Source: Alteromonas halophila (GTDB lineage Bacteria; Pseudomonadota; Gammaproteobacteria; Enterobacterales; Alteromonadaceae). Taken from it: a stretch of 64,000 nt of DNA. The number at the start of each line of letters is the position of its first letter. The first letter of the stretch is position 1. Positions 8,119 to 16,818 of the stretch are shown piece after piece. The position numbers and the translations under genes were made by a program. The notes beneath the pieces were generated by a model. That model searched no databases. It was not told the DNA's origin and saw only the letters and a list, made by a program, of their open reading frames with translations. The DNA is taken from the NCBI RefSeq assembly GCF_014651815.1, contig NZ_BMXP01000003.1:483663-547662 (forward strand). Direction: 5' to 3'.

Positions 8119-10470
8119 CTATTGTTTCCTGTCGCTGGTAAATGAAGGCGGCAACGCCAACAGACTCATTGCCGCGATAAAATTAATGCTGTTGCCAATT
8201 AAAATGGTGCTGCCAAAGGCCTGTACCACCGGCATTGAACTAAAGGCCAGTAACCCGAATGACAGCAGACTGGTGACGGCAGACAGTAATATTGCCTGCT
8301 GGGTGATAGCCGGTTTATGGCGCATTTCTCTGGCGAAAATGATGTAGTCCATGCCCAGACCCAGCACCAGAAACAGCGCCATCATATGAAATATAGTAAT
8401 TGCCTGACCGATACCCGCTAAGATAGCGAGTGTCACGATACTGGCGGTGACGGGGATAAACAGCAGTGCCACCGCAGACAGGCTGCGGTAGTGCAATAAA
8501 AGCAGCAGCGCAATCAGGCCATAGGCCACCAGTAATAACTGTGCAGCGGTCACACGCTGCGCTTCCAGCGCCGACATGGCGCTGCCCAGCGTGTTGATGT
8601 AGCTGATCCCCGCGATGTTCTGCGCAGCGCTTTCAAGTGCGGCCAGATCACTGTTTTTGCGGATCAGGACAAAGCTGTAAATGGTGTTCTCATGCTCAAT
8701 CCACAGCGGCGGCAGCGACGGCAGTGAGTTAAGCAGCGCAGCGTAATCAATGCGATGCCCGGCAGCTTCTTTGTAGGCCTGCTTCATCGTTGTTGCCTGC
8801 GACGCATCGACGCTAAGGCGCTGATAAAAGCGGTCCAGGACACCATTGTCACGATACAGCGCACGCTGCAGCGCGTAGTTTTGTTGTTGCGCCTGTGGCG
8901 ACGGTAAGTAGTCGCGTACACTCATAACAGCTTCCTGTTGCCCGTCTAGCGCGGCATAAAACGCATCAAGCCGGCCGTACAGTTCATCCGCCGTAGTGCC
9001 TGACACAATAAAATACCGGCCCGGCTCGTACACCTGAGTCAGGTCTGCAACCTGTTGCTCCTGAGACTGCAGGGCAGGTGAAACATGAAAAAAGCGCCGC
9101 GGATCGTCGTTAGTCGGGATTTCTGACAAAATAAGGTACGCCGCCCCCAGCGTGCTTAGTAAGACACCAGCTCCCGCCATAACTGGCAGACGCCGTGGGA
9201 TCGCACGGTACAGATTAGCAATGACACCCATCAGCAACGACTGGCGCGCAACAATAGGGCGCGCTGTTACCAGCGGGCCCAGCACTATTACGCTCACCCA
9301 GGCCATGAGTAACCCAGAGCAGGAGAACAGCGCCACTTTTTTCAGCAGCACCAGGTCAGACAGCGCCAGTGCGCCATAGCCCACCAGCGATGTGACAACG
9401 CTTAACGCAAGCGCTCGCAGCAGTGCGCCTGGGGCCTTATGCCGATCACCACCCTTCTCATCCGACAGGTAGTGATAAAAATAATGCAGCGAGTAGTCCA
9501 CCACAATGCCAATCAGGCTGGCGCCAAACACAATAGTAAAAATATGAATGCCGCCAAATACCAGGGCACTGGTTACAATGCCAAAACCCACACCAATGGC
9601 AATCGAGCCAAGCGACAATAACAGCGGTAGCAGCGAACGGAACACCAGCAGCATCAGCACCAGCACACCAACGCCGGAGCCCACCGCAATAAGCTGAATA
9701 TCGCCTTTGGCCGACTGCGCCGAGTCGACCGCAAAGAAAAACAGACCAGAACGCAAGAGCTCGACCGGGTAGTTGCGCCGTATGTCGCGGCTTGCCGCTT
9801 CAATGGCCTGATACAGGTGCTGCTGCGCCTCCATATCTTTGGGATAGTCACGGATCAACACCGAAAATGCCGTAAAATAGTGGCTGTCTCCCGACTCATC
9901 CACAATGACAGATTCCGCATCCAGGCTGGCGGCACCGGTGATCTCAAGCCGGGACAGCAAGTAGTCAGAAAACCAGCCTAACGGGTCCTGCTCAAACGGA
10001 ATAAGGCGGATCCCATCTCCCAGCTGGTAAAGTTGTCGCTGCGCCTTTGCCGCCAGTGCATCAGGTGCTCCCTGCCTCAGCGCCTGACGCTGAGCACCGG
10101 TTAACAGGTGGAAGCGATACGGCGACAATGCGCTTAAATAATCACTGCTGACACTATCATTAGTGAGTACTGACAAACCGTTTATGGCATTGATGTCGAT
10201 TTGCAACTCTCGCACTGCGGCATTAACCTGGCGCTGGTCAGCGCCCTTTACCAGCATCAGAAAGCGCTGGCTGATATCCTCACTCAGCCTTTGCGTGGCG
10301 TAGCGTGGCCCTTCAGCCAGGCTAGTGTCGGGGTTGAGATCCTGCAAACTGGTGTCGATACGCACCCTATCACTGACAAACAGGCAGTATGCCAGCGTAC
10401 TTAGCACGGTGAGGGCAAACACCACTCTGGCTACCACGCCCGATCTGGTGATGGGTGCAGGTCTGCCCAC
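8119..10470 (-). CDS. MMPL/RND-family exporter (ApeM-like)
   Basis: A 783-residue protein with the layout of MMPL transporters: an N-terminal helix, a large periplasmic loop, a block of six helices, a second large loop and a second block of six helices. Acidic residues in VDYSLHYFYH and GMDYIIFAREM fall at the expected proton-relay positions of each block. Such transporters export lipid-linked products, and in aryl polyene loci one is regularly paired with a LolA-like periplasmic protein, as here. It is 3 bp from the LolA-like gene. The export role is inferred from family and position. Confidence 0.85.
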   Translation of the reverse strand: MGRPAPITRSGVVARVVFALTVLSTLAYCLFVSDRVRIDTSLQDLNPDTSLAEGPRYATQRLSEDISQRFLMLVKGADQRQVNAAVRELQIDINAINGLSVLTNDSVSSDYLSALSPYRFHLLTGAQRQALRQGAPDALAAKAQRQLYQLGDGIRLIPFEQDPLGWFSDYLLSRLEITGAASLDAESVIVDESGDSHYFTAFSVLIRDYPKDMEAQQHLYQAIEAASRDIRRNYPVELLRSGLFFFAVDSAQSAKGDIQLIAVGSGVGVLVLMLLVFRSLLPLLLSLGSIAIGVGFGIVTSALVFGGIHIFTIVFGASLIGIVVDYSLHYFYHYLSDEKGGDRHKAPGALLRALALSVVTSLVGYGALALSDLVLLKKVALFSCSGLLMAWVSVIVLGPLVTARPIVARQSLLMGVIANLYRAIPRRLPVMAGAGVLLSTLGAAYLILSEIPTNDDPRRFFHVSPALQSQEQQVADLTQVYEPGRYFIVSGTTADELYGRLDAFYAALDGQQEAVMSVRDYLPSPQAQQQNYALQRALYRDNGVLDRFYQRLSVDASQATTMKQAYKEAAGHRIDYAALLNSLPSLPPLWIEHENTIYSFVLIRKNSDLAALESAAQNIAGISYINTLGSAMSALEAQRVTAAQLLLVAYGLIALLLLLHYRSLSAVALLFIPVTASIVTLAILAGIGQAITIFHMMALFLVLGLGMDYIIFAREMRHKPAITQQAILLSAVTSLLSFGLLAFSSMPVVQAFGSTILIGNSINFIAAMSLLALPPSFTSDRKQ

Positions 10471-10473
10471 AGC

Positions 10474-11193
10474 TTACCTTATCACCTGACCAGGCATACG
10501 CAGCGCCCGGCACCATTTACGCGTGCTCGGGTACAAGGCGCGGCACTGATCATAGGCGGCCTGCTTGTCGTTGATAGCATAGGGCGTAATCTGATTGATG
10601 GTCACGGCAGTGCGTTGCCCGGTGGTGTCGTCGATGTGAATATTCAGTGTCACAGCGTCGTTGTCATCGCGCTGTTTGCTGATAAGAATACGCTTAATGC
10701 CCTTTTGCATAAACGCGCTGTCGGGAAGCAGTTCGGTGCCGGACTCATTCTCGGCGCGTCTGACCGTAAACATCTGCGCAAAGTAATCGGTATCGCCTTT
10801 TAACACCCGCAGGAAAATGTTTGACATGGCGTACTTTGCCACGCCACTGAGTGGCTCGATATCACCGCGCTCGTTTACCCGGTAACTGTCACTGGCGTTA
10901 GCATATAGCAGCGCTTCCTGAAACGGTGCCTGTGTGTGCCAGATAAGTCCCAGCTCGCAGGAAAAGTAAAAGTCACCACGGGACTTCAGCGGCATGGGCA
11001 GGCCTTTTACGGCTTTCTGCTGAGAAAACTGCCCGGAAAAATGGCAGCTGTCAGGAAAAATGGCGGCAAGCAGTTGTGCTTCTGCCTCTTCACTGACTCC
11101 GGTCGGCGATGCGGGCTCTGAGTCAGTCTGCGCCAGCGCGGCGGGCACCAACAGATACCCAAGCAGAAGCAGGCAAACGGCGTTACGCATCAT
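10474..11193 (-). CDS. LolA-like periplasmic lipid carrier (ApeL-like)
   Basis: About 240 residues with a signal peptide (MMRNAVCLLLLGYLLVPAALAQ). The start is placed at the first of two adjacent ATG codons overlapping the thioesterase stop; an upstream GTG at 11214 would add residues that spoil the signal peptide. The mature protein shows the LolA-type open-barrel strand pattern, with FSQQKAVKGLPMPLKSRGDF near the front and a two-cysteine C-terminal region. LolA carries lipoproteins across the periplasm; the pathway version is thought to help deliver the aryl polyene lipid to the outer membrane. Confidence 0.75.
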   Translation of the reverse strand: MMRNAVCLLLLGYLLVPAALAQTDSEPASPTGVSEEAEAQLLAAIFPDSCHFSGQFSQQKAVKGLPMPLKSRGDFYFSCELGLIWHTQAPFQEALLYANASDSYRVNERGDIEPLSGVAKYAMSNIFLRVLKGDTDYFAQMFTVRRAENESGTELLPDSAFMQKGIKRILISKQRDDNDAVTLNIHIDDTTGQRTAVTINQITPYAINDKQAAYDQCRALYPSTRKWCRALRMPGQVIR

Positions 11194-11602
11194 CAGCCAG
11201 CCAGGCGTCGACACAGTTAACTAAAAACGACGGTGACTCAAACTGGGTAACGTGGTCGGGAATACTTATCGCAAATTGCTTGGTCTGCGCTTTGGTGTAG
11301 ACCTCGTTCGTCTCGCAATCGCGAATTTCATATTTGATTTTGAGGCTGTGCTGCCACTCGGCAAACCAGGCTTCGATGCGCACCTTTTGCTTAAACAGCA
11401 TGGGCTTTACATACTTTACCTGTAAATCAACCACCGGGAAAAAGTACCCCTGCTTTTCCATCTCCAGGTATGGACAGCCGGCCTCTTCCAGCAACGCACA
11501 GCGCGCTATTTCAAAGTACTTCGCGTAATTGCCGTGCCACACAATGCGGTAGGCATCCACATCGAAAAACGGCACCTCATAGTGCGTTACCGACCGCTTC
11601 AT
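11183..11602 (-). CDS. Acyl-CoA/ACP thioesterase, 4HBT hotdog family (ApeK-like)
   Basis: A 139-residue YbgC/FadM-like hotdog thioesterase. The N-terminal FFDVDAYRIVWHGNYAKYFE has the conserved Asp and the HGNY segment of the 4-hydroxybenzoyl-CoA thioesterase family. It probably releases or edits acyl groups on the carrier proteins. It overlaps the LolA-like gene at its end and lies 6 bp from the carrier protein gene, within the minus-strand operon. Confidence 0.8.
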   Translation of the reverse strand: MKRSVTHYEVPFFDVDAYRIVWHGNYAKYFEIARCALLEEAGCPYLEMEKQGYFFPVVDLQVKYVKPMLFKQKVRIEAWFAEWQHSLKIKYEIRDCETNEVYTKAQTKQFAISIPDHVTQFESPSFLVNCVDAWLADDA

Positions 11603-11608
11603 GTACGC

Positions 11609-11863
11609 CTACTTCTTCGCTGATAAGGCAGTGAATACATCAATGACATCCTGAATCGTTCGGACTTCGCTGAACTGTTCCGGTGTAACGGTCACATCGG
11701 TGGATTTTTTCAAATCGATAAGCAGATCAACCGCATCGATACTGTCGATATCCAGGTCTTCGTAGAGTCTTGCTTGCGGAACGATATCCTCTTCGTCCAG
11801 TTCAAACAGATCCACCAGCACCACTTTTATCTGGGCGAGTATTTGTTGTTCTTGTTCGGTCAT
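11609..11863 (-). CDS. Acyl carrier protein of aryl polyene pathway
   Basis: An 84-residue acidic helical protein. Ser41 in DLDIDSIDAVDLL is the expected 4'-phosphopantetheine attachment site. It is one of two carrier proteins here; the other is at 13885-14148, matching the ApeE/ApeF pair of known systems. It is co-directional with the thioesterase gene 6 bp downstream. Confidence 0.88.
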   Translation of the reverse strand: MTEQEQQILAQIKVVLVDLFELDEEDIVPQARLYEDLDIDSIDAVDLLIDLKKSTDVTVTPEQFSEVRTIQDVIDVFTALSAKK

Positions 11864-11913
11864 AGTGTTGTTTGCTGAATTTGTTGTTCGTTTGGGCGTT
11901 GATGCTGCGTTTC

Positions 11914-12681
11914 TTACGCCATCCAGTCTTTATAATAATGTTCTAAAAACCGTGTGAGTTCCCGGTACTGCAAGGTTTTTGGCTTTGTTGTGTCAATCAG
12001 TTCATTCAGGTGCAGCCGTTTACCTGAGGTTAAGGTATAACACAAGCCTTCATCGGGAATGGTATACCACTTATCCCCTTTTTTTAAAGCGCCGGGATTA
12101 CACTTTATCAACACCGGCACAATGGGCGCGCCGCTTGCCACGGCCACATTCGACGCGCCACGCTTAAAACGAATGATATCACTGGTTTCGGTGCGGGTGC
12201 CTTCAGGAAAAATAATAAGGTTTTCACCTGCCGCCAGCTTTTCCACTGCCAGTGGAATAAGCTCGGCAGAATGATTGGGAATAAAACCGGCCTGGCGAAC
12301 TACCGCACTGGTAAACATATTATGCCAGAGTTCCCCTTTAACAATGCAGCAAAAATTTTTTCTCACCGCAAACAGCAGCACCACATCAATCAATGTAGGG
12401 TGATTAGCAATAACCAGGTGCCCGCCACTGGCCTGCATCATACTGTTAAGTGCGAACTGATAGCGAATAAGCCCGAATGCCCGCAATGTCAGAATAAAGC
12501 CCCGGCAGCCGGCGTGAATACAATTGCGGATCCACGTCTGCCTGGTGGCGGCAGGAATACCTGGTATCACGCTGATTAACCGAAATACCAACCCGACAAT
12601 AAGGGCCCCAAGCCCAAACAGGGTGTAGCTGATTGCCGCCCCCGTTATCTGCCACGCTTTTTTTAGCCCGCGCTTAACCAT
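11914..12681 (-). CDS. 1-acylglycerol-3-phosphate acyltransferase-like (PlsC family)
   Basis: About 255 residues with an N-terminal hydrophobic anchor. NHPTLID gives the HX4D catalytic motif and FPEGTR the substrate-binding motif of the PlsC/LPLAT family. A GTG four codons upstream is an alternative start. With the LpxL-like enzyme this makes two different acyltransferases in one pigment cluster. One may build the lipid anchor and the other attach the polyene; which does which is not evident from sequence. Confidence 0.83.
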   Translation of the reverse strand: MVKRGLKKAWQITGAAISYTLFGLGALIVGLVFRLISVIPGIPAATRQTWIRNCIHAGCRGFILTLRAFGLIRYQFALNSMMQASGGHLVIANHPTLIDVVLLFAVRKNFCCIVKGELWHNMFTSAVVRQAGFIPNHSAELIPLAVEKLAAGENLIIFPEGTRTETSDIIRFKRGASNVAVASGAPIVPVLIKCNPGALKKGDKWYTIPDEGLCYTLTSGKRLHLNELIDTTKPKTLQYRELTRFLEHYYKDWMA

Positions 12682-12729
12682 GGTCGCGCCCACCGCCGCA
12701 GCGACACCGCACCTGAGCAGTCTGCGCCA

Positions 12730-13668
12730 CTAATGACAAAAACACTCAATTTCCACCAGCAAATCACTGCGACAGATATCGGCCAGCGTAAATACCGTCT
12801 CCACATCCGGGTAGCGCTGGTTCAGCCAGTCACGGGCTGGTGCCAGATGTTCCGGGTGCCGCAAATAGACTTTGAACGTGGCCAGCTGACGGTTTTGTGG
12901 GTTAGCGGTAGCCAGCAGGTGCTCAATATTGTCCAGTGTTACCCCTAGCTGGCGCTGAAGATGCCCCACTTCCACGGTTTTATGCCCGATAATGCTGGCG
13001 GTGCCCGATATGAACAAATATGGCGTATCCGCCAGCGTTAGCGCCGTAGCCCGGGTAAACGACGGGCTGCTGATCCCATACTGACGCGGGTAGTTAAAGG
13101 CGTTCACCTGCTTGTCATTTTTCAGGTGCTGCGGCACTTCGGCACTGGCAAACACGTATATGACTGCGCCGTCAGTATGATGACCTAATGCCGAAGCCGA
13201 CGGAAATGATGAGGCGGCAATACCCAGTTGCTCGAAGGCCTGCAGTCGGCCGGTGCAGAAACGCTTATAAATTTCTTCATCACCGTCCCCAGTATTAATA
13301 TTGGGCAGGTAGTTCCAGAAGCGGAACGGGTGTTCGAAGCCATGGCTTTTTAATACCGAGAAAATCGACAGGTACGCCTCAAATACCGACTCTTCCATCT
13401 GCTCGCATTGCGCTTTCGTCAGCCAGCGCGCAACGCAAATCATATCCTCAGTTTTAGACCAGTAATTGTCACCGGTCTGACCGCGTGCAACCTGCCCGTT
13501 GACTGTCCACACTTCATTAAGCTGATCAGGGCTTAAGTCTTCAATACCTGAGTGAATGACGCCGGAAACAGAGGGAGCACACTGTGCGGTAAGCGGCATC
13601 ACGACGAGGGTATCATCCCGGGACAGGAGTTCGTCCGACGATGCGCGGGTAAATCTTTGGGTTAACAT
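12730..13668 (-). CDS. XanB2/Hyg5-like chorismatase supplying hydroxybenzoate
   Basis: A 312-residue protein resembling the chorismatase family (FkbO, Hyg5, XanB2), long mis-annotated as pteridine-dependent deoxygenase. The recognisable features are FRFWNYLPNIN, YKRFCTGRLQAFE, FPSASALGHHTDGAVIYVFA, the NPRQ-like FNYPRQYG, and the C-terminal YjgF/RidA-like half with FISGTASIIGH and the T-x-D-N-I segment. XanB2 splits chorismate into 3- and 4-hydroxybenzoate for xanthomonadin and ubiquinone. Its position as first gene of the minus-strand operon makes it the likely source of the aryl starter. Which isomer it makes cannot be read from sequence. Confidence 0.85.
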   Translation of the reverse strand: MLTQRFTRASSDELLSRDDTLVVMPLTAQCAPSVSGVIHSGIEDLSPDQLNEVWTVNGQVARGQTGDNYWSKTEDMICVARWLTKAQCEQMEESVFEAYLSIFSVLKSHGFEHPFRFWNYLPNINTGDGDEEIYKRFCTGRLQAFEQLGIAASSFPSASALGHHTDGAVIYVFASAEVPQHLKNDKQVNAFNYPRQYGISSPSFTRATALTLADTPYLFISGTASIIGHKTVEVGHLQRQLGVTLDNIEHLLATANPQNRQLATFKVYLRHPEHLAPARDWLNQRYPDVETVFTLADICRSDLLVEIECFCH

Positions 13669-13808
13669 GTTACACCAAGTGGGTTACTTCTTGTCTTTTC
13701 GTTAAGGCAAAGCGATGAGAAAAATGCCGTTATTCCACCAATAACGTAACACGCTGAGACGTCACGTGTGCTTTGCCCGGTGACCGTTTTCCTTAAGCAC
13801 AAATTAAA

Positions 13809-13850
13809 TTGAGCTTTGGCGGCGCAGTATACTATACTGGCGCGCCAAAA
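13809..13850 (+). promoter_or_regulatory. Probable promoter with a 33-bp palindrome over the -10 region
   Basis: In the 216-bp gap between the divergent chorismatase and carrier protein genes, TTGAGC (13809-13814) and TATACT (13833-13838) form a sigma-70-like promoter with an 18-bp spacer. The span 13816-13848 is a near-perfect palindrome (TTGGCG arms closing on CGCCAA, around AGTATACTATACT), extendable by one base pair each side. A palindrome across the -10 box is the usual form of a repressor operator; no candidate regulator gene is adjacent. Confidence 0.5.
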
Positions 13851-13884
13851 AACAAAGCATACCTACGTGAGGGTTGGAGTAGTA

Positions 13885-14148
13885 ATGACACAACAAACCG
13901 AAGCAGAACAGAAGATGGCCGCGCTGTTGGTTGACGCGCTGAACCTGGAAGATATCGAAGCCGACGAAATCACGCCTGAAGAGCCCCTGTTCGGCGATGG
14001 ACTGGGCCTGGATTCTATCGATGCACTGGAAATTGCCGTGGCCATTTCTCAGGAATACGGCGTTAAACTGAAAGCCGAAGACGAATCTACCCGCGAAGCC
14101 TTTGCCACTCTGCGCAGCCTGACCGCCTACGTCGAAAGCCATAAGTAA
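13885..14148 (+). CDS. Acyl carrier protein of aryl polyene pathway (second copy)
   Basis: An 87-residue acidic carrier protein; Ser44 in GLGLDSIDALEI is the phosphopantetheine site. The start at 13885 follows the promoter noted upstream; a longer frame from 13816 would begin inside that promoter. It is 12 bp before the ligase gene, suggesting that it carries the aryl starter that the ligase activates. Confidence 0.88.
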   Translation: MTQQTEAEQKMAALLVDALNLEDIEADEITPEEPLFGDGLGLDSIDALEIAVAISQEYGVKLKAEDESTREAFATLRSLTAYVESHK

Positions 14149-14160
14149 ACGCACAGCCTT

Positions 14161-15540
14161 ATGGCACACCATCCGCTTGTTACGCGTGAGCCTGACGCGC
14201 CCTTCGCTTATCTTACCCGCTCGCTGACATCGGCGGGTCTGTCAGAAGGACAGCTGGACACCCGCACGTTTCTGATTCATGTGAATGCCGTTGCCAGTGC
14301 ACTGGATAAAGGCCAGCACGCCATTAACCTGTGCGGGAACCGCTATTTGTTTTTGGTGAGCTTTTGCGCCGCCATTGTGCGCGGCCATACCAACTTGCTG
14401 CCCCCTAATAAAAACATACCTACCCAGCAGCAACTGGCCTGTGACTATGACAACTGCTACATCCTGCATGATGGCAGCACCGCGCTTGACGATACACTTA
14501 ACCACATTGATGTGTCGGCCATTACACCCGACTGGCAGCAAACGTGCCCCAACGTGCCGCAGATTGCAGATGAGCATCTGGCCTGTATTAGCTTTACCTC
14601 AGGCTCGACCGGGCGCTCAAAACCCAACCTGAAATACTGGCGTACCCTGCACGTAAGCACTGGCATTAATTACCGTCATATGCTGCCGCCCATGGATGAC
14701 ACCGTGTATACGCTGGCCACCATGCCCGCCCAGCACATGTGGGGCCTGGAAACCTCGGCGCTGCTGCCGCTTTTCCATGACCTGTGTATGACCGATGCCC
14801 AGCCCCTGTTCCCGCAGGATATACTGGACACCTTAGCAGCGTTACCCAACCCTACGCTGCTGGTATCAACCCCGGTGCATCTGCGCGCGCTGACCGCTGA
14901 GCCACAGCACACCAAAGCCCTGTTCGCCGTGCTGTGCGCCACATCACCGCTGGGTAAAGAGCTGGCGCAGCACATCGAAACGCAGTTTGCCTGCCCGCTG
15001 CATGAAGTGTATGGCTGCAGCGAAGTAGGCTCGATGGCCGTGCGGCGTACCGCAAAAGAAGACCAGTGGCTGCGCTTCGACAACATCGACTTTACGCAGC
15101 AGGATGACAATACCGTAGCCAGCGCCGACCACCTACCTCAGAGCATTACCCTGCAGGATAAAATTGTCCTGCATGGGAAGCAGCACTTCAGCCTGGCCGG
15201 ACGTACCAGCGACCTGATTAAAATTGCCGGTAAGCGTGGCTCGCTGTTTGAAATAAACCAGGTACTGCAACGCTTTGACGGCTTACAGGATGGCATTATC
15301 GTGATGCCGGAGTCTGATGCGGATACTAAAGGCACTACCCGCCTGTGTGCGATTGTGGCGTTAAAGGAAAACAGCGACAAAGCCGCTCTCACCGCGTTTT
15401 TACGCCAGCACTTAGACAGCGCCTTTGTGCCGCGCCCGGTGTATGTGGTGGACGCCCTGCCCCGGGAGAGTAATGGCAAGTTGTTGAAGGCGAAGGTGGG
15501 TGAATTGCTCAGCACGCTGAAAAAGCGCGATACTAATTGA
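14161..15540 (+). CDS. AMP-dependent aryl/acyl-ACP ligase (ApeH-like)
   Basis: A 459-residue adenylate-forming enzyme. The phosphate loop SFTSGSTGRSKPNLK, the EVYGCSEVGSMAVR block, the hinge region AGRTSDLIKIAGKRG and the C-terminal lysine in SNGKLLKAKV are all present. It is short for the family because of a compact N-terminal part, as in ApeH-like proteins. It probably adenylates a hydroxybenzoate or related aryl acid and loads it on the adjacent carrier protein. A decayed copy of its last 290 bp lies about 3 kb downstream. Confidence 0.85.
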   Translation: MAHHPLVTREPDAPFAYLTRSLTSAGLSEGQLDTRTFLIHVNAVASALDKGQHAINLCGNRYLFLVSFCAAIVRGHTNLLPPNKNIPTQQQLACDYDNCYILHDGSTALDDTLNHIDVSAITPDWQQTCPNVPQIADEHLACISFTSGSTGRSKPNLKYWRTLHVSTGINYRHMLPPMDDTVYTLATMPAQHMWGLETSALLPLFHDLCMTDAQPLFPQDILDTLAALPNPTLLVSTPVHLRALTAEPQHTKALFAVLCATSPLGKELAQHIETQFACPLHEVYGCSEVGSMAVRRTAKEDQWLRFDNIDFTQQDDNTVASADHLPQSITLQDKIVLHGKQHFSLAGRTSDLIKIAGKRGSLFEINQVLQRFDGLQDGIIVMPESDADTKGTTRLCAIVALKENSDKAALTAFLRQHLDSAFVPRPVYVVDALPRESNGKLLKAKVGELLSTLKKRDTN

Positions 15541-15714
15541 GCCGGCGGTGCTTTAAAGCTCGTGTTATTGGCGAGCAATGTCTGTGAGTAATTAAGCAAT
15601 TAGTGTATAGTTTTCAAGTATTTTGCAGAAATACAAAAATGGAGTGCCTTACGCAAAATAAAAGCCCAAATGCGTTTGTGCAAAAGAAGTCACTAGGGCA
15701 AGGAGATAATAAAA

Positions 15715-16263
15715 ATGTCCCATCTAAAAACTGGTTTTGTGCTGTTAGTTGCATTGATGGCCACTGGTTGTGCTAACAAGGTCCATACTTACGCAACATC
15801 AACAGAAAATACAATTTCGTTGAGGGCGCTAGAGAAGGAAGGTTTACAGTCAAAACTCGGTTCATTCACCGACTCAGGTAAAAATGAATCAAAAGTTATG
15901 TGTCGGCTTTCATCCCCTGTCGGCACGCCTGAGGGAAGAACCTTTGCAACCTATATTCGCGATGCATTGCTCGCTGAAATGGTCGTCGCAGATATCTATG
16001 ACGAGCAATCAGAGACCGTAGTTACTGCTAATCTCAACGATATCTACGGCAGCACAGTTTTAGGGAATGCTTATTGGGAATTTGACATCACATTGGAATC
16101 AAGCAATGGCGAACAGTTCCAAGTGGTATCACGTTACGATTATGAATCAAGCTACCTGGCAACTTCGGCATGTTCAGAGATGCAGCGGTCTTTTGTGCCT
16201 GCCGTACAGAAGTTAAATAGCGAGATATTCACTCACCCCGAGTTTCCGGCTTTGTTAAAATAG
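15715..16263 (+). CDS. Putative outer-membrane lipoprotein, function unknown
   Basis: A 182-residue protein with a signal peptide ending in the lipobox LMATGC (cysteine near residue 19), preceded by the ribosome site AGGAGA. The mature region has no family I recognise; it contains a strand-rich segment (SSNGEQFQVVSRYDYES) and two further cysteines that could pair. It opens the AT-rich accessory stretch and is not obviously linked to the hip operon behind it. Confidence 0.7.
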   Translation: MSHLKTGFVLLVALMATGCANKVHTYATSTENTISLRALEKEGLQSKLGSFTDSGKNESKVMCRLSSPVGTPEGRTFATYIRDALLAEMVVADIYDEQSETVVTANLNDIYGSTVLGNAYWEFDITLESSNGEQFQVVSRYDYESSYLATSACSEMQRSFVPAVQKLNSEIFTHPEFPALLK

Positions 16264-16281
16264 AGCTCAAAGAAAACTTTG

Positions 16282-16320
16282 GCTACAGGCACCCTGTCAA
16301 GTGTGCCTGTTAGCTTTATG
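16282..16320 (+). terminator. Possible terminator after the lipoprotein gene
   Basis: Stem GCTACAGGCAC (16282-16292) pairs with GTGCCTGTTAGC (16303-16314) with one bulge, followed by a short TTTAT. It lies 18 bp after the lipoprotein stop and before the hip operators. Confidence 0.45.
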
Positions 16321-16441
16321 CGCGTTAAAAATTAGCCCGCTTGACGTTTCGCAGTCAAGCACGTCCACCGCTTTGAGTTTCTCTCACCTAACTCATCCTC
16401 AGTTCATCAGATGCAAAATGACAAGTACAAGGCTGGTTTTC

Positions 16442-16542
16442 TTATACGCAAATCTGCATAAATTTGATTTATACATTTTTTCGTATAAAATCATTTTATG
16501 CAGAAATCAGTATATCCTAATTTTATACACAAATCCGTATAA
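16442..16542 (+). promoter_or_regulatory. Four HipB-type operators spaced exactly 27 bp apart
   Basis: Four copies of an inverted repeat TTATAC-N8-GTATAA start at 16442 (second arm GCATAA), 16469 (perfect), 16496 (TTATGC with GTATAT) and 16523 (perfect). The interval is 27 bp each time, about two and a half DNA turns. The last ends 9 bp before the hipB ATG. E. coli hipBA has four inverted-repeat operators with an 8-bp centre (TATCC-N8-GGATA); this array has the same layout with a different half-site. Confidence 0.85.
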
Positions 16543-16551
16543 GAGACTAGC

Positions 16552-16818
16552 ATGAAGATTAATACACCTAAGGATCTTGGCGCCGTTATCAGGGACAGTA
16601 GAAAAGCCAAAGGATGGACTCAAGCTGATTTAGCAAAACACATTGGCGTATATCAACGGGATATTTCTAACTGTGAAACCAGGCCTGAAAAAATCTCGGT
16701 CGATATGCTAATCAAACTTTGTGCATCACTAGACTTAGAGCTGAAGGTCGACAACCTGTCCAAGCATGAAATATCCACACCGACTACGCCACTCGCGAAA
16801 AAATCACTGAGATTCTGA
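16552..16818 (+). CDS. hipB: HipB-like antitoxin and autorepressor
   Basis: An 88-residue XRE-family helix-turn-helix protein: LGAVIRDSRKAKGWTQADLAKHIGVYQRDISNCE covers the DNA-binding helices, with a short C-terminal tail. It is the size of E. coli HipB. The protein would bind the four upstream operators and hold the HipA kinase inactive. Its stop and the hipA start share one base (TGATG), so translation is coupled. Confidence 0.9.
   Translation: MKINTPKDLGAVIRDSRKAKGWTQADLAKHIGVYQRDISNCETRPEKISVDMLIKLCASLDLELKVDNLSKHEISTPTTPLAKKSLRF

Noticed and set aside
16442..16542. Regular 27-bp repeats resembling a tiny CRISPR array
   Set aside because: The repeats are palindromic operator sites in a promoter, with no spacer-sized unique segments and no cas genes nearby.
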